A DNA stretch of 64,000 bases from NCBI RefSeq assembly GCF_009834125.1, contig NZ_CP047146.1, positions 6,627,501-6,691,500 of the forward strand, given 5' to 3'. Below, piece by piece: positions 49,860 through 57,675 of this stretch. How positions within the stretch are numbered: the first letter of the stretch is position 1; each line of letters starts with the position of its first letter. The notes under the pieces were generated by a model. It was not told the origin of the DNA, made no database searches, and worked only from the letters and a program-made list of their open reading frames with translations. A program made the translations under genes and the position numbers. Source of the DNA: Streptomyces sp. GS7. GTDB lineage: Bacteria; Actinomycetota; Actinomycetes; Streptomycetales; Streptomycetaceae.

Positions 49860-50855
49860 CTAGGCCACGTCGGGAAGGACCAGCCCGGCCCTGATAGCGA
49901 CATTGAGTGCGCCGACCTGGTCCGCGTTGGCGCTGTGGCCGCACTGGGTGTACTCGAACTTCTCTTGCGTGGTGCGGTTCTCGCCGGACACGTCCCTGCA
50001 GGCGGGGCAAGTGCGGGAGGTGTTGCGGGGGTCCACCGGGATCAGCTTGCGATTGGCGCTCTCAGCCTTATGCGCGAGGATGCCCAGGAACACCCCCCAA
50101 CCCGCGTCGTGGATACTCTTGTTCAGCCCGGCTTTGGCTGCGGCGCCGTTCGGCAGGAACGCGCCCGCCTGGTCGGGGTCGGGCTTCGGCTTGGGTGCGC
50201 GGACCATGTTCGCGATGCTCAGCCGCTCGTGCGCGATCACGTCGTAGGTGCGGACCACCGTCAGCGCGGTCTTGTGTGCGTGGTCGGTGCGCTGACGGCG
50301 CACCTTGCGGTGCAGCTTGGCGACCTTCTCCACTGCCCGGCGGTGCCGGGCAGTGCGGTTCTCTCGCTTCCGGCGCGGGAACTCCTTGAGAGCCCGCTGA
50401 GCCTCCGCGAGGGCGTCGGCGCCCAGCTTGCCGTGCCTCGGGTTGGCTATGTGTTCGCCCTCGCTGGTGGTCAGGAAGTGAGCTACGCCCATGTCGATGC
50501 CGCACGCAGCGCCCGTCGCGGGCAGCGGTTCGGCAGGTACCTCGTCGCAGGCGAGGATCACATACCAGTGCTTTCCCTCACGCTTGACGGACACGGTCTT
50601 GACCCGGCCCTTCACGGGCCGGTGCTGGTGCACGCGGACGTGCCCGACACCTTGCAGCCGGACCCGCGTCACGGGGTCGTACGGGGTGGAGTCCCAGCGG
50701 CAGCCGTCCCCGTCCTTGGGGAAGTCCACCGTGTCGAACCAGTTGACCCCACGGAAGCGCGGGTATCCAGGGGAGCAGTGATCCCGCAGCATCTCGCCGA
50801 GCGCGGCAGCCTGGCGGACCGTGGGGCGGAGGAGGAACTTATACGCCCGGTGCAC
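49860..50855 (-). CDS. TnpB RNA-guided nuclease homologue, internally deleted
   Basis: 331 residues. Full-length relatives are about 400. The N-terminus MHRAYKFLLRPTVRQ...EMLRDHCS runs directly into 'PGYPRFRGVNWFDTVDFPKD', omitting about 70 residues (normally with an 'LYNGALQERRDAYR'-type segment) in frame. RuvC residues remain (Asp in 'ACGIDMGVAHFLT', Glu in 'VIAHERLSIANMV', Asp in 'SANADQVGALN'). In the zinc ribbon the first pair CPAC is kept, but the second pair reads FEYTQCGH, so one ligand Cys is replaced by Tyr. Both changes argue against normal omega-RNA-guided cleavage. It overlaps the end of tnpA by 17 nt. Confidence 0.9.
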   Translation of the reverse strand: MHRAYKFLLRPTVRQAAALGEMLRDHCSPGYPRFRGVNWFDTVDFPKDGDGCRWDSTPYDPVTRVRLQGVGHVRVHQHRPVKGRVKTVSVKREGKHWYVILACDEVPAEPLPATGAACGIDMGVAHFLTTSEGEHIANPRHGKLGADALAEAQRALKEFPRRKRENRTARHRRAVEKVAKLHRKVRRQRTDHAHKTALTVVRTYDVIAHERLSIANMVRAPKPKPDPDQAGAFLPNGAAAKAGLNKSIHDAGWGVFLGILAHKAESANRKLIPVDPRNTSRTCPACRDVSGENRTTQEKFEYTQCGHSANADQVGALNVAIRAGLVLPDVA

Positions 50856-51315
50856 GGTCGTTTCCCTCCTTCTGCTTCTTCGTCCAGGGGCGTTCCCACT
50901 GGGTGTTGATGTATTTCTCGATCGTGTCCGCGCTGACCGCGCCGACCGAGGCGACGAAGAACGACGACGACCACAGCGTGGGCATCCGCGATTTCAGGTG
51001 CGGGAACTCCTCCCGCAGCACGCGGGAGGTGAAGCCTTTGAACTGGTTCGCGACGTACGACGCAGAAGCCTTGGGCTCGTGCTTGACGAACAGGTGGACG
51101 TGATCGGGCATCACCTCAAGGGCGACGATCTCCCAGCCTTTCTCGGCGGCCTTGGCCTCGATCAGCTCACGCAGCCGGACCGCGACACGTCCACCAAGGA
51201 CCCGGCGGCGGTACTTCGGACACCACACCACGTGCAGTCCCAAGTCGTACACACCGCCGGAATACCGGCGAACCTTCCGCGTCACAGCCACGCGATCACT
51301 TTGCACACGCCGCAC
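50839..51315 (-). CDS. tnpA: IS200/IS605 Y1 transposase TnpA
   Basis: 158 residues. The frame begins at GTG 51315 and the family start is probably some codons later (a GTG near 51285). HUH motif 'MPDHVHLFVKHEPKASASY' and the catalytic tyrosine in 'DTIEKYINTQWERPW' are intact, as are 'VYDLGLHVVWCPKYRRRVLG' and 'FPHLKSRMPTLWSSSFFVAS'. It cuts and joins single-stranded DNA at the element ends. It appears functional, unlike the adjoining tnpB. Confidence 0.9.
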   Translation of the reverse strand: MRRVQSDRVAVTRKVRRYSGGVYDLGLHVVWCPKYRRRVLGGRVAVRLRELIEAKAAEKGWEIVALEVMPDHVHLFVKHEPKASASYVANQFKGFTSRVLREEFPHLKSRMPTLWSSSFFVASVGAVSADTIEKYINTQWERPWTKKQKEGNDRAPGV

Positions 51316-51388
51316 ATATAGCTGCGGTCAACAGTACAGACCCGTGCGCATAGTTGAGGTCAGAGCAGCCCAAAGAAGCGATTCCCCC

Positions 51389-51404
51389 CACGCCTAAAGG
51401 CGCG
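51389..51404. repeat. Left-end hairpin of the IS200/IS605 element
   Basis: CGCC, loop TAAA, GGCG (51391-51402), extended by CC/GG pairs across one mismatch. Upstream of tnpA, and its loop resembles the right-end hairpin loop TAAG. Confidence 0.6.
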
Positions 51405-51418
51405 GGTCCCCTCGCTAG

Positions 51419-52084
51419 CTATCGGATGGATTCCGGTTCCGGGGTGTTCTTGCCGCCAGTGTGCGGATCGGTCGGTGAGGCCACGGTGTACGGACGATGT
51501 GAATGCTGACATGTCGGCCGGGGTGACTGCGGCGCATGGCCGGGGAGGGCCGGTGGGCGCACCGGCGGACGTACCCGGCGGCCGGGGGCCGGCCCGTGTG
51601 TCTCCGGCCCGGCGGCGTCGAGCGGCAGGTGCAGGCGCACGCGGGCGCCGCCGCCGGGCGGGTTGTCGGCGGTGGCCCGGCCGCCGTACGCCCGCGCGAT
51701 GGCGGCGACGATCGCCGGCCCCAGGCCCGCGCCGCCGCTCCGGCTGCCTTCGGGGGGTGTTCCGCTCCTGGGCTCGCAGCGATGCGTTCCGCCGCGCCCC
51801 GGGTCGGCGCGGTGGAACCGTTCGAAGGCGAAGGGGAGGAAGGCGGGCGGGAAGCCGGGGCCCCGGTCGCGCACCTCAAGGATGCCGGTCATGGGTGCGG
51901 GCACGGGCTCGGTCGTGGGGAGAGTCACGGGGCCGGTCATGGGGGCGGTCGCCGGGGCCCAGGGCGGCCCCCAGGGCGACGAGCAGCGCCGACCGCCGTC
52001 GCGGGGACGCGGCGGCGACCGGCCCGGCGGGGGCGTGCCCGTCAGGCGCCCGGCGGGCACGCGCCTGGCCCGGCCGCCGGGCAC
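51419..52084 (-). pseudogene. Gutted sensor histidine kinase
   Basis: The C-terminal half of the frame holds the HATPase G1 box 'ILEVRDRGPGFPPAFLPFAF', the F box 'FERFHRADPGRGG' and a G2-like 'GGAGLGPAIVAAIARAYGGR', ending 'GARVRLHLPL'. There is no DHp His box, HAMP or sensor domain ahead of it. Only ~75 codons of Pro/Arg-rich sequence separate it from the response regulator gene. In another frame that stretch reads 'PRRRSALLVALGAALGP', which looks like a remnant first transmembrane helix. Most of the kinase has been deleted and the N-terminal remnant is out of frame. The stop lies at the border of the IS200/IS605 element. Confidence 0.75.
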
Positions 52085-52090
52085 CGGGCC

Positions 52091-52780
52091 TCAACTGCCG
52101 TTCACGGGAGCCGGGTTGAGCAGGCGGTAGCCGGCGCCGCGGACCGTCTCCAGGTGGGAGGCCGGGCCTCCCGGGTCGATCTTGCGCCGCAGATAGGCCA
52201 CGTACTGGTCGACGACGTTGGACACCCCGTCGCACGGGAACTCCCATACGTGTTCCAGGATCCGGGTCCGGGTCAGCACTTCGCCGGGGTGCCGCAGGAA
52301 CAGTTCCAGCAGCGCGAACTCCTTGGGCGACAGCCGAAGCTCCGTCTCGCCGCGCCAGGCCCGCCGGCTGGCCGGATCCAGCCGCAGATCGCCCACGGCC
52401 ACCAGCGTCGGCCGTTCGAGTGCTCCGCGCCGCACCAGGGCCCGCAGCCGCGCGAACAGTTCGTCGAAGCTGAACGGCTTGGCCAGGTAGTCGTCCGCCC
52501 CCGCGTCCAGTCCGCGCACCCGGTCGCTGACGGCGTTGCGGGCGCTGAGCACCAGCACCGGCGACCAGCAGCCGCCGGCCCGCAGCCGGCGGCACACCTC
52601 GAAGCCGTCGAAGCCCGGCAGCAGGACGTCGAGGACGATCAGGTCGTACAGCACCTCGGCGGCCCGCCACACCGCCTCCGGGCCGTCCGCCGCCAGGTCG
52701 ACGGCGTAGCCCTCCTCGGACAGCCCGCGCCGCAGCAGCGCCGCCATGCGGGCCTCGTCGTCGACCACCAGGACGCGCAT
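52091..52780 (-). CDS. OmpR/PhoB-family response regulator
   Basis: 229 residues from ATG at 52780, with GGAGGA directly upstream. The receiver domain (1-118) has MRVLVVDDEARMAALL, the phosphoacceptor Asp in 'LIVLDVLLPGFDGFEV', and the conserved Lys in 'DDYLAKPFSFDELFARLRAL'. The winged-helix domain (~130-225) has 'LRLSPKEFALLELFLRHPGE', 'RTRILEHVWEF', 'VVDQYVAYLRRKID' and 'VRGAGYRLL'. It appears intact, but its cognate kinase next door is a remnant, so it must be orphan, cross-activated or idle. The gene runs toward the kinase remnant with a 6-nt gap. Confidence 0.92.
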   Translation of the reverse strand: MRVLVVDDEARMAALLRRGLSEEGYAVDLAADGPEAVWRAAEVLYDLIVLDVLLPGFDGFEVCRRLRAGGCWSPVLVLSARNAVSDRVRGLDAGADDYLAKPFSFDELFARLRALVRRGALERPTLVAVGDLRLDPASRRAWRGETELRLSPKEFALLELFLRHPGEVLTRTRILEHVWEFPCDGVSNVVDQYVAYLRRKIDPGGPASHLETVRGAGYRLLNPAPVNGS

Positions 52781-52857
52781 TCCTCCACGGTATGAGGTCG
52801 GCGGGGGTTCGACATGTGGAGCCGGCGCGACCGGGCCGCGCTCGGCGCGCCGCCGGG

Positions 52858-53274
52858 TCAGTCGTGCGGCGGGAGGTGGCGGACCCGGTGGTCGGCGGCG
52901 CTGAGGGCCTCGTCCACCAGGCGCCGCAGATGCCCGTGCCGCAGGGCGTAGACGGCCCGGCGGCCGTCCTTGCGCGTGGTGACCAGCCCGGCCAGCCGGA
53001 GCCGGGCCAGGTGCTGGCTGACCGACGTACGCGAGGCGCCGGATGCCTCCGTCAGGGTGGTCACATCGGCCTCGCCCGCGCCGAGCCGCCGCAGCAGGGC
53101 GAGCCGGGTGCGGTCGGCGAGCAGCCCCAGGATCTCCACGGCGACGGCGATGCGCTCCCCGTCGTCCGGCCCGTGCCCGTCCGGCCCGTGCCGGTCCGTC
53201 CCGTGCCCGGCCGCACTCCCGTCGACCGGCTGCTGCGAACCATGCGCATCTGATAGATGCATGCGTGCGCTCAT
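52858..53274 (-). CDS. ArsR-family metalloregulator (CzrA/NmtR-like)
   Basis: 138 residues from ATG at 53274 (MSAR); an ATG four codons later is also possible and there is no strong ribosome binding site. An unusual His/Asp/Gly-rich N-terminal tail ('HGTDRHGPDGHGPDDGER') precedes the ArsR winged helix ('VEILGLLADRTRLALLRRLG', 'DVTTLTEASGASRTSVSQHL', 'RLRLAGLVTTRKDGRRAVYA'). The C-terminal 'DEALSAADHRVRHLPPHD' carries Asp/His residues where alpha-5 Zn/Ni/Co sites lie. Divergent from the CDF exporter, so it is very probably the metal-responsive repressor of that gene. Confidence 0.9.
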   Translation of the reverse strand: MSARMHLSDAHGSQQPVDGSAAGHGTDRHGPDGHGPDDGERIAVAVEILGLLADRTRLALLRRLGAGEADVTTLTEASGASRTSVSQHLARLRLAGLVTTRKDGRRAVYALRHGHLRRLVDEALSAADHRVRHLPPHD

Positions 53275-53279
53275 ACGCA
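53246..53279. promoter_or_regulatory. Two dyads at the arsR start, candidate metal-responsive operators
   Basis: GCATCT-GAT-AGATGC (53246-53260), a perfect palindrome, and TGCGT-N8-ACGCA (53262-53279), overlapping the arsR start region and 66-99 bp before the CDF gene. Typical ArsR/SmtB operators are such dyads. Confidence 0.55.
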
Positions 53280-53344
53280 CATAATGAGGGGGTGAGCGCG
53301 CGGGACACAAGCCGCGCCCGGGACCTGGCGGGAAGGTACGGCCT

Positions 53345-54505
53345 GTGAGTGAGCAAACTGCCCCCGGTACACCGCACGACGAGACAGCGGCCGAGACGGC
53401 GACGGGGACCCGGAACGAGAACGGCGGCGGGCGGCGGCCCGGGGAGGCGTACGCGCCCGAGCCCCACGCCCACGCCCCCCACGAGCACGGCCACGGGCAC
53501 CACCCGCACCCTGCCACCGCGTGGTCGCGCCTGCGGCACCGGCTCGCGCATGCCCTGACCCCCCACAGCCACGAGGCCCGCGACAAGGTCGACCAGGCCA
53601 TGGAGACCTCCCGCGAGGGGATGCGGACGCTCTGGATTTCGCTGGCCGTCCTCGGGGGGACCGCCGTGGTCCAGGCGGCGGTGGTCGCCCTGTCCGGTTC
53701 GGTGGCGCTGCTCGGCGACACCCTCCACAACGCCGCCGACGCGCTGACCGCGGTCCCCCTCGGGATCGCGTTCCTCCTCGGCCGGCGGGCCGCCAACCGC
53801 CGCTACACCTACGGCTACGGCCGCGCCGAGGACCTGGCCGGGATCGTCATCGTGCTCACCATCGCCGCCTCCTCCGTGCCCGCGCTCTACGAGGCCGTCG
53901 ACCGGCTGCTGCACCCGCGCGACATCCACCACCTGTGGGCGGTCGCCGCCGCCGCGCTGGCCGGCTTCCTCGGCAACGAGTGGGTGGCCCGCTACCGCAT
54001 CCGCACCGGGCGGCGGATCGGCTCCGCCGCCCTGGTCGCGGACGGACTGCACGCCCGTACCGACGGGTTCACGTCCCTGGCGGTGCTGCTGGGCGCGGGC
54101 GGCACAGCGCTCGGCTGGCGGGCCGCCGACCCGGTCGTCGGGCTGCTGATCACCGCGGCGATCCTGCTCGCCCTCAAGGACGCCGCCCGCGAGGTGGTCC
54201 GGCGGCTGATGGACTCGGTCGACCCGGCCCTGGTCGAGGCGGCGGAGACCGCGCTGCGGAAGGTGCCCGGCGTGCGGGACGTGGGCCAGCTGCGGATGCG
54301 CTGGATCGGGCATGCGCTGCGCGCCGAGGCCGATATCGTCATCGATCCGCGGCTGACCGTGGTCCGGGCTCACCAGCTGGCCGTGGCCGCCGAACACGCG
54401 CTGATCCACGGCGTGCCGCGGCTGACCGCGGCCACCGTGCACACCGACCACACGCGGGCGGCCGACGGCGCGGATCCGCATGCCGCCCTCGCCCACCATC
54501 ACTGA
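53345..54505 (+). CDS. Cation diffusion facilitator (CDF) metal exporter
   Basis: 386 residues from GTG at 53345 with GGAAGG upstream. An N-terminal cytoplasmic tail with a histidine cluster (EPHAHAPHEHGHGHHPHP) is followed by six transmembrane helices and a C-terminal cytoplasmic domain. The metal-site motifs are HxxxD in helix 2 ('GDTLHNAADALTAV') and HxxxD in helix 5 ('ADGLHARTDGFTSL'), the pattern of Zn2+/Co2+ exporters such as ZitB/CzcD. Proton-driven efflux from the cytosol. The divergent ArsR protein probably represses it in the absence of metal. Confidence 0.92.
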   Translation: MSEQTAPGTPHDETAAETATGTRNENGGGRRPGEAYAPEPHAHAPHEHGHGHHPHPATAWSRLRHRLAHALTPHSHEARDKVDQAMETSREGMRTLWISLAVLGGTAVVQAAVVALSGSVALLGDTLHNAADALTAVPLGIAFLLGRRAANRRYTYGYGRAEDLAGIVIVLTIAASSVPALYEAVDRLLHPRDIHHLWAVAAAALAGFLGNEWVARYRIRTGRRIGSAALVADGLHARTDGFTSLAVLLGAGGTALGWRAADPVVGLLITAAILLALKDAAREVVRRLMDSVDPALVEAAETALRKVPGVRDVGQLRMRWIGHALRAEADIVIDPRLTVVRAHQLAVAAEHALIHGVPRLTAATVHTDHTRAADGADPHAALAHHH

Positions 54506-54550
54506 CGTTGCGTCAAAAACTGTTGGGGCATCAAGTGGGGGCAACAAGTG

Positions 54551-54592
54551 GGCGCTGCGGGCGGGAGGTTGGCCACCCGGGGCCGCAGCGCC
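54551..54592. terminator. Bidirectional terminator between CDF and encapsulin operons
   Basis: GGCGCTGCGG (54551-54560) and CCGCAGCGCC (54583-54592), perfect 10-bp arms with an inner GC-rich stem. Lies between convergent stops at 54505 and 54607. Confidence 0.7.
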
Positions 54593-54606
54593 GCGGATCG
54601 GTACGC

Positions 54607-55926
54607 TCAGGCGGTCTGCACCAGCCGCCCCAGCGACGCGACGAGTTGGTCCACCTCCTCGGACGTGTTGTAGAGGGCGAGGGAGGCGCGGGCCGCGCTG
54701 TCCAGGCCGTAGTGGGCCAGGGCGGGCTGGGCGCAGTGGTGGCCGGCGCGGACGGCGATGCCGTCGCGGTCCAGCCAGTCGGCGATCCCGGCCGGGTCGT
54801 GGCCGGCCAGGGTGAACGTGAGCACGGCGATCCGGTCGGGGGCGGAGCCCAGCAGCTCCAGTCCGGGGACCGTCGCCAGGGCCTTCTGGGCGTACGCCAG
54901 CAGGCCGTTCTCGTACGCGGCGATGGCGTCCCGGTCGAAGGAGGTCAGCCAGTTCAGCGCGGCGAGCAGGCCGACCACTCCGGAGATGTGACCGGTGCCG
55001 GCCTCCAGGCGGTGCGGCATCGGCGCATAGGTGGTGCGGTCGAAGCCGACGGACTCGATCATGTTGCCGCCGCCCTGCCAGGGCGCCATGCTCTCCAGTA
55101 CCTCCGGCTTGGCGTACAGCGCGCCGATGCCCGTGGGGGCGAACAGCTTGTGGCCGGAGAACGCGTAGAAGTCGGCGTCGAGGTCCTGCACGTCGACGGG
55201 GAAGTGGGCCACCGCCTGGGCGCCGTCGACCAGGACCCTGGCTCCGTAGCGGTGGGCGAGCGCGGTCATCTCCTTCACCGGCGGGACGCTGCCCAGGACG
55301 TTCGACGCCTGGCTGACGACGACGAGTTGGGTGCGCATGGAGAGCAGGTCGGCGTACGCGCCGAAGTCGATCTGCCCGTCCGGGCGCAGCGGTACGGGGA
55401 CCACCCGGGCCCGGGTCTCCTTGGCGACCAGCTGCCAGGGCACGATGTTGGAGTGGTGCTCCAGCACCGGTACCAGGATGTCGTCGCCGGGGCCGAGGTG
55501 GGACCGGCCCCAGCTCTGCGCGACGAGGTTGATCGCCTCGGTGGTGCCGCGGACGAAGACGATCTCGTCCGGGGACGCCGCGCCCAGGAACCGGGCGACC
55601 GCCGCCCGGCCCGCCTCGTACGCCTCGGTGGCCTCGCGGGCCATGGTGTGCGCACCGCGGTGGATGTTGGAGTTGCCCGCCCCGTAGAAGCCGGCGACCG
55701 CCTCGATGACCTGGCGGGGCTTCTGGGTGGTGGCTCCGTTGTCGAGCCAGACCAGCGGCTTGCCGTTGACGGTCCGGTGCAGGATGGGGAAGTCCTGGCG
55801 GGCCAGCTCCGGCGAGAACGCGGGGGGCGGGGTGAGCTGCGGGAACCGATAGGCCGTCGGAGACCGGCCGGCGGACGGCCGGTCGGCCCGGTCCAGGCCG
55901 GCCCGCTCCAGGTCAGGCGTAGTCAT
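54607..55926 (-). CDS. Cysteine desulfurase (SufS-like), probable encapsulin cargo
   Basis: 439 residues. The start at 55926 overlaps the shell gene by 14 nt. A ~35-residue Pro/Arg-rich N-terminal extension ('RAGLDRADRPSAGRSPTAYR', 'FPQLTPPPAFSPEL'), absent from housekeeping SufS, precedes the type I PLP fold. The PLP lysine is in 'FYAFSGHKLFAPTGIGALYA', and the persulfide-forming cysteine in 'IAVRAGHHCAQPALAHYG'. It releases sulfur from L-cysteine as protein-bound persulfide or S0. Disordered extensions serve as cargo-loading sequences for family 2 encapsulins, and the overlap with the shell gene makes this role very likely. No other suf/isc genes nearby. Confidence 0.93.
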   Translation of the reverse strand: MTTPDLERAGLDRADRPSAGRSPTAYRFPQLTPPPAFSPELARQDFPILHRTVNGKPLVWLDNGATTQKPRQVIEAVAGFYGAGNSNIHRGAHTMAREATEAYEAGRAAVARFLGAASPDEIVFVRGTTEAINLVAQSWGRSHLGPGDDILVPVLEHHSNIVPWQLVAKETRARVVPVPLRPDGQIDFGAYADLLSMRTQLVVVSQASNVLGSVPPVKEMTALAHRYGARVLVDGAQAVAHFPVDVQDLDADFYAFSGHKLFAPTGIGALYAKPEVLESMAPWQGGGNMIESVGFDRTTYAPMPHRLEAGTGHISGVVGLLAALNWLTSFDRDAIAAYENGLLAYAQKALATVPGLELLGSAPDRIAVLTFTLAGHDPAGIADWLDRDGIAVRAGHHCAQPALAHYGLDSAARASLALYNTSEEVDQLVASLGRLVQTA

Positions 55927-57295
55927 GGTAGTTGTTCACCTCGACGTTCTGGAGGACGGCGAGGGCGTCCTCCACCAGCACCGCGGCGTTGAAGTAGGCG
56001 GTCATCAGGTACGAGGTGATGCCCTTCTGGTCCACGCCCATGTTCCGCATGGCCAGGCCGGGTTCGACCTCGTCCTCGACCTTCGACGGGCGCAGCCCCA
56101 CCACGCCCTGCTCGGCCTCACCGACCCGCATCAGCAGGATCTCGGTGGTGCCCAGGCCCGAGCCGCCGGAGAACCGCACCTTGTCGGAGGGCAGCAGCGG
56201 TACCCCGCGCCAGGTCAGGAGCGGGCTGCCGAAGGTGTTGTCGATCACCGGGGGCACGCCCCGGCGGGTACATTCCCGGCCGAACGCCGCGATGGCCCGC
56301 GGGTGCGCGAGGAAGAAGCCGGGCTGCTTCCACACCCGGGTCAGCAGCTCGTCGAGGTCGTCGGGGGTGGGGGAGCCGTGGCGCGCCTGCACCCGCTGGC
56401 CCGGGGCGACGTTGTGGAAGAGGCCGAACTCCGGGTGGTTGAGGATCGACGCCTCCTGCCGTTCGCGGAGCGCGTGCACGGTGAGGTTGGACTGGGCGCG
56501 GGTCTGGTCGATGGGCCCGTTGTAGAGGTCGGACACCCGGGTGTGGATGCGCAGCACGGTCTGGGCGAGGGTCATGTGGTACTCGCGCGGCGCGTCCTCG
56601 TAGTCGACGAAGGTCGCCGGCAGGTCCGGTTCGCCGCTGTGTCCGGCGGAGAGGTCCACCGGCACCTCGGCGCCGGGCAGGACGCCGTCCGCCGCGAGGT
56701 AGGCGTCCATCGCCTCGCGGATGCCGGTGTCGCGGTCGTGCAGCCGGGCGAGCGCGGCGCGGTCGAGGCAGAGCGCCACACCCGGGGTGAGCGCCTTGAC
56801 CCGGTACGGCATGGGAGCGGAGCGGGTCCAGGAGTCGAGGTCGAAGAACTGGCCGTCGCCGACGACTTCGAGGAGCGCGTCCTCGCCGAAGCGGCCCTGC
56901 GCCCGCTTCTCGGCGCGGCCCTGCGCGATCACCATCAGACGGTCCGTCATGTCGCCATCTTCGGCGAGCATTTGCCCGGCCTCGAAGGGCATCTCGGTGA
57001 AGGCGGCGGCGAGTTCGGTGAGCAGGTCGTCGTCGGCCTCCCGCAGGTACGGGAGTTCGCGCAGATCGCCGGGGATGACTCGGGTGTCGTCGCCTTCGGT
57101 GAAGGTGCTGATGCGGTCGTCGCCGACGACGTAGGTGCGGCGGCGGTTGACGCGGAAGACACCGGATTCGACGTCCACCCAGGGCAGTGCGCGCAGCAGG
57201 TAGCGCGGGGTGATACCGCGCATCTGCGGAGTGGTCTTGGTGGTGGTGGCGAGCTGCCGTGCCGCATCCGTGCCGAGACTCATCCGGTCGTTCAC
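55913..57295 (-). CDS. Family 2B encapsulin shell protein with cNMP-binding-like insert
   Basis: 460 residues from GTG at 57295, with AGGAGG 5 nt upstream. The HK97-type shell fold is split by an inserted CAP_ED-like domain (about residues 75-185: 'LLTELAAAFTEMPFEAGQML', 'DGDMTDRLMVIAQGRAEKRA'). Typical family 2 stretches include 'RGITPRYLLRALPWVDVESG', 'EYHMTLAQTVLRIHTRVSDL', 'NHPEFGLFHNVAPGQRVQAR', 'GLGTTEILLMRVGEAEQGVV' and the C-terminal 'VLQNVEVNNYHDYA'. It assembles into a protein nanocompartment. The cysteine desulfurase gene follows with a 14-nt overlap and is presumably packaged, which suggests sulfur storage or controlled sulfide release. The insert lacks an obvious arginine of a classic cAMP phosphate-binding cassette, so ligand binding is uncertain. 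Confidence 0.93.
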   Translation of the reverse strand: MNDRMSLGTDAARQLATTTKTTPQMRGITPRYLLRALPWVDVESGVFRVNRRRTYVVGDDRISTFTEGDDTRVIPGDLRELPYLREADDDLLTELAAAFTEMPFEAGQMLAEDGDMTDRLMVIAQGRAEKRAQGRFGEDALLEVVGDGQFFDLDSWTRSAPMPYRVKALTPGVALCLDRAALARLHDRDTGIREAMDAYLAADGVLPGAEVPVDLSAGHSGEPDLPATFVDYEDAPREYHMTLAQTVLRIHTRVSDLYNGPIDQTRAQSNLTVHALRERQEASILNHPEFGLFHNVAPGQRVQARHGSPTPDDLDELLTRVWKQPGFFLAHPRAIAAFGRECTRRGVPPVIDNTFGSPLLTWRGVPLLPSDKVRFSGGSGLGTTEILLMRVGEAEQGVVGLRPSKVEDEVEPGLAMRNMGVDQKGITSYLMTAYFNAAVLVEDALAVLQNVEVNNYHDYA

Positions 57296-57618
57296 AGGGA
57301 CCTCCTCGCAGAGCGAACGGGCATGCCGGCCGGCCCCGTAGGGCCGGTGACACGCGGAACGACCGGATCGTCGTTCCGGGAATCGGCCGCCCGCAACGGG
57401 CCGTTGGCGGGCCCGCGGCCGGAAACGCTCGATGCCGTGAATCCGCGGTTCCGCATATGCGTGCGACTACCGTGCGTTCCACGCCCGCTACCACGCGTGG
57501 AATTGACCGGGCCGGCGATCCGAAGCCGTCACGCGCCGCCTCCCAACGGCCCGTCAGCCCGCACAACCGACCAAATTTGCCCTCATAAAGGCACTTTGTC
57601 ATTCCAAAAGGATTGCTT
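57296..57618. other. Divergent promoter region of encapsulin operon and SpoIIE-type gene
   Basis: About 320 bp with no supported gene. The right third (57570-57618) is AT-richer and probably holds the promoter of the gene at 57676. Confidence 0.4.
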
Positions 57619-57663
57619 ATGACGTCGGCGCAGCTGATCGCGATACGGGAGACAGAATGCTAA
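57619..57663 (+). CDS. Candidate 14-residue ORF before the SpoIIE-type gene
   Basis: ATG at 57619 lies 6 nt after AAAGGA and opens MTSAQLIAIRETEC followed by TAA, 12 nt before the large gene. The downstream gene has no clear ribosome binding site of its own, so re-initiation or coupling from this ORF is plausible. Confidence 0.4.
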   Translation: MTSAQLIAIRETEC

Positions 57664-57675
57664 ATATGGCGCGTG

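Larger units (their letters stand above)
49815..51420 (-). mobile_element. IS200/IS605-family element with tnpA and deleted tnpB
   Basis: Contains a Y1 transposase gene followed by a tnpB gene on the same strand, with the subterminal hairpins expected of this family at each end (49822-49843 and 51389-51404). No terminal inverted repeats or target duplication, as is normal for single-strand HUH transposition. Exact ends cannot be fixed without an empty site; the limits given are about +/-15 bp. It separates a decayed histidine-kinase gene from the secreted-protein gene. Confidence 0.85.

Noticed and set aside
49815..51420. CRISPR-Cas12 remnant because of the TnpB homologue
   Set aside because: There is no repeat-spacer array or cas1/cas2. 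The adjoining Y1 transposase and end hairpins identify an IS200/IS605 element.
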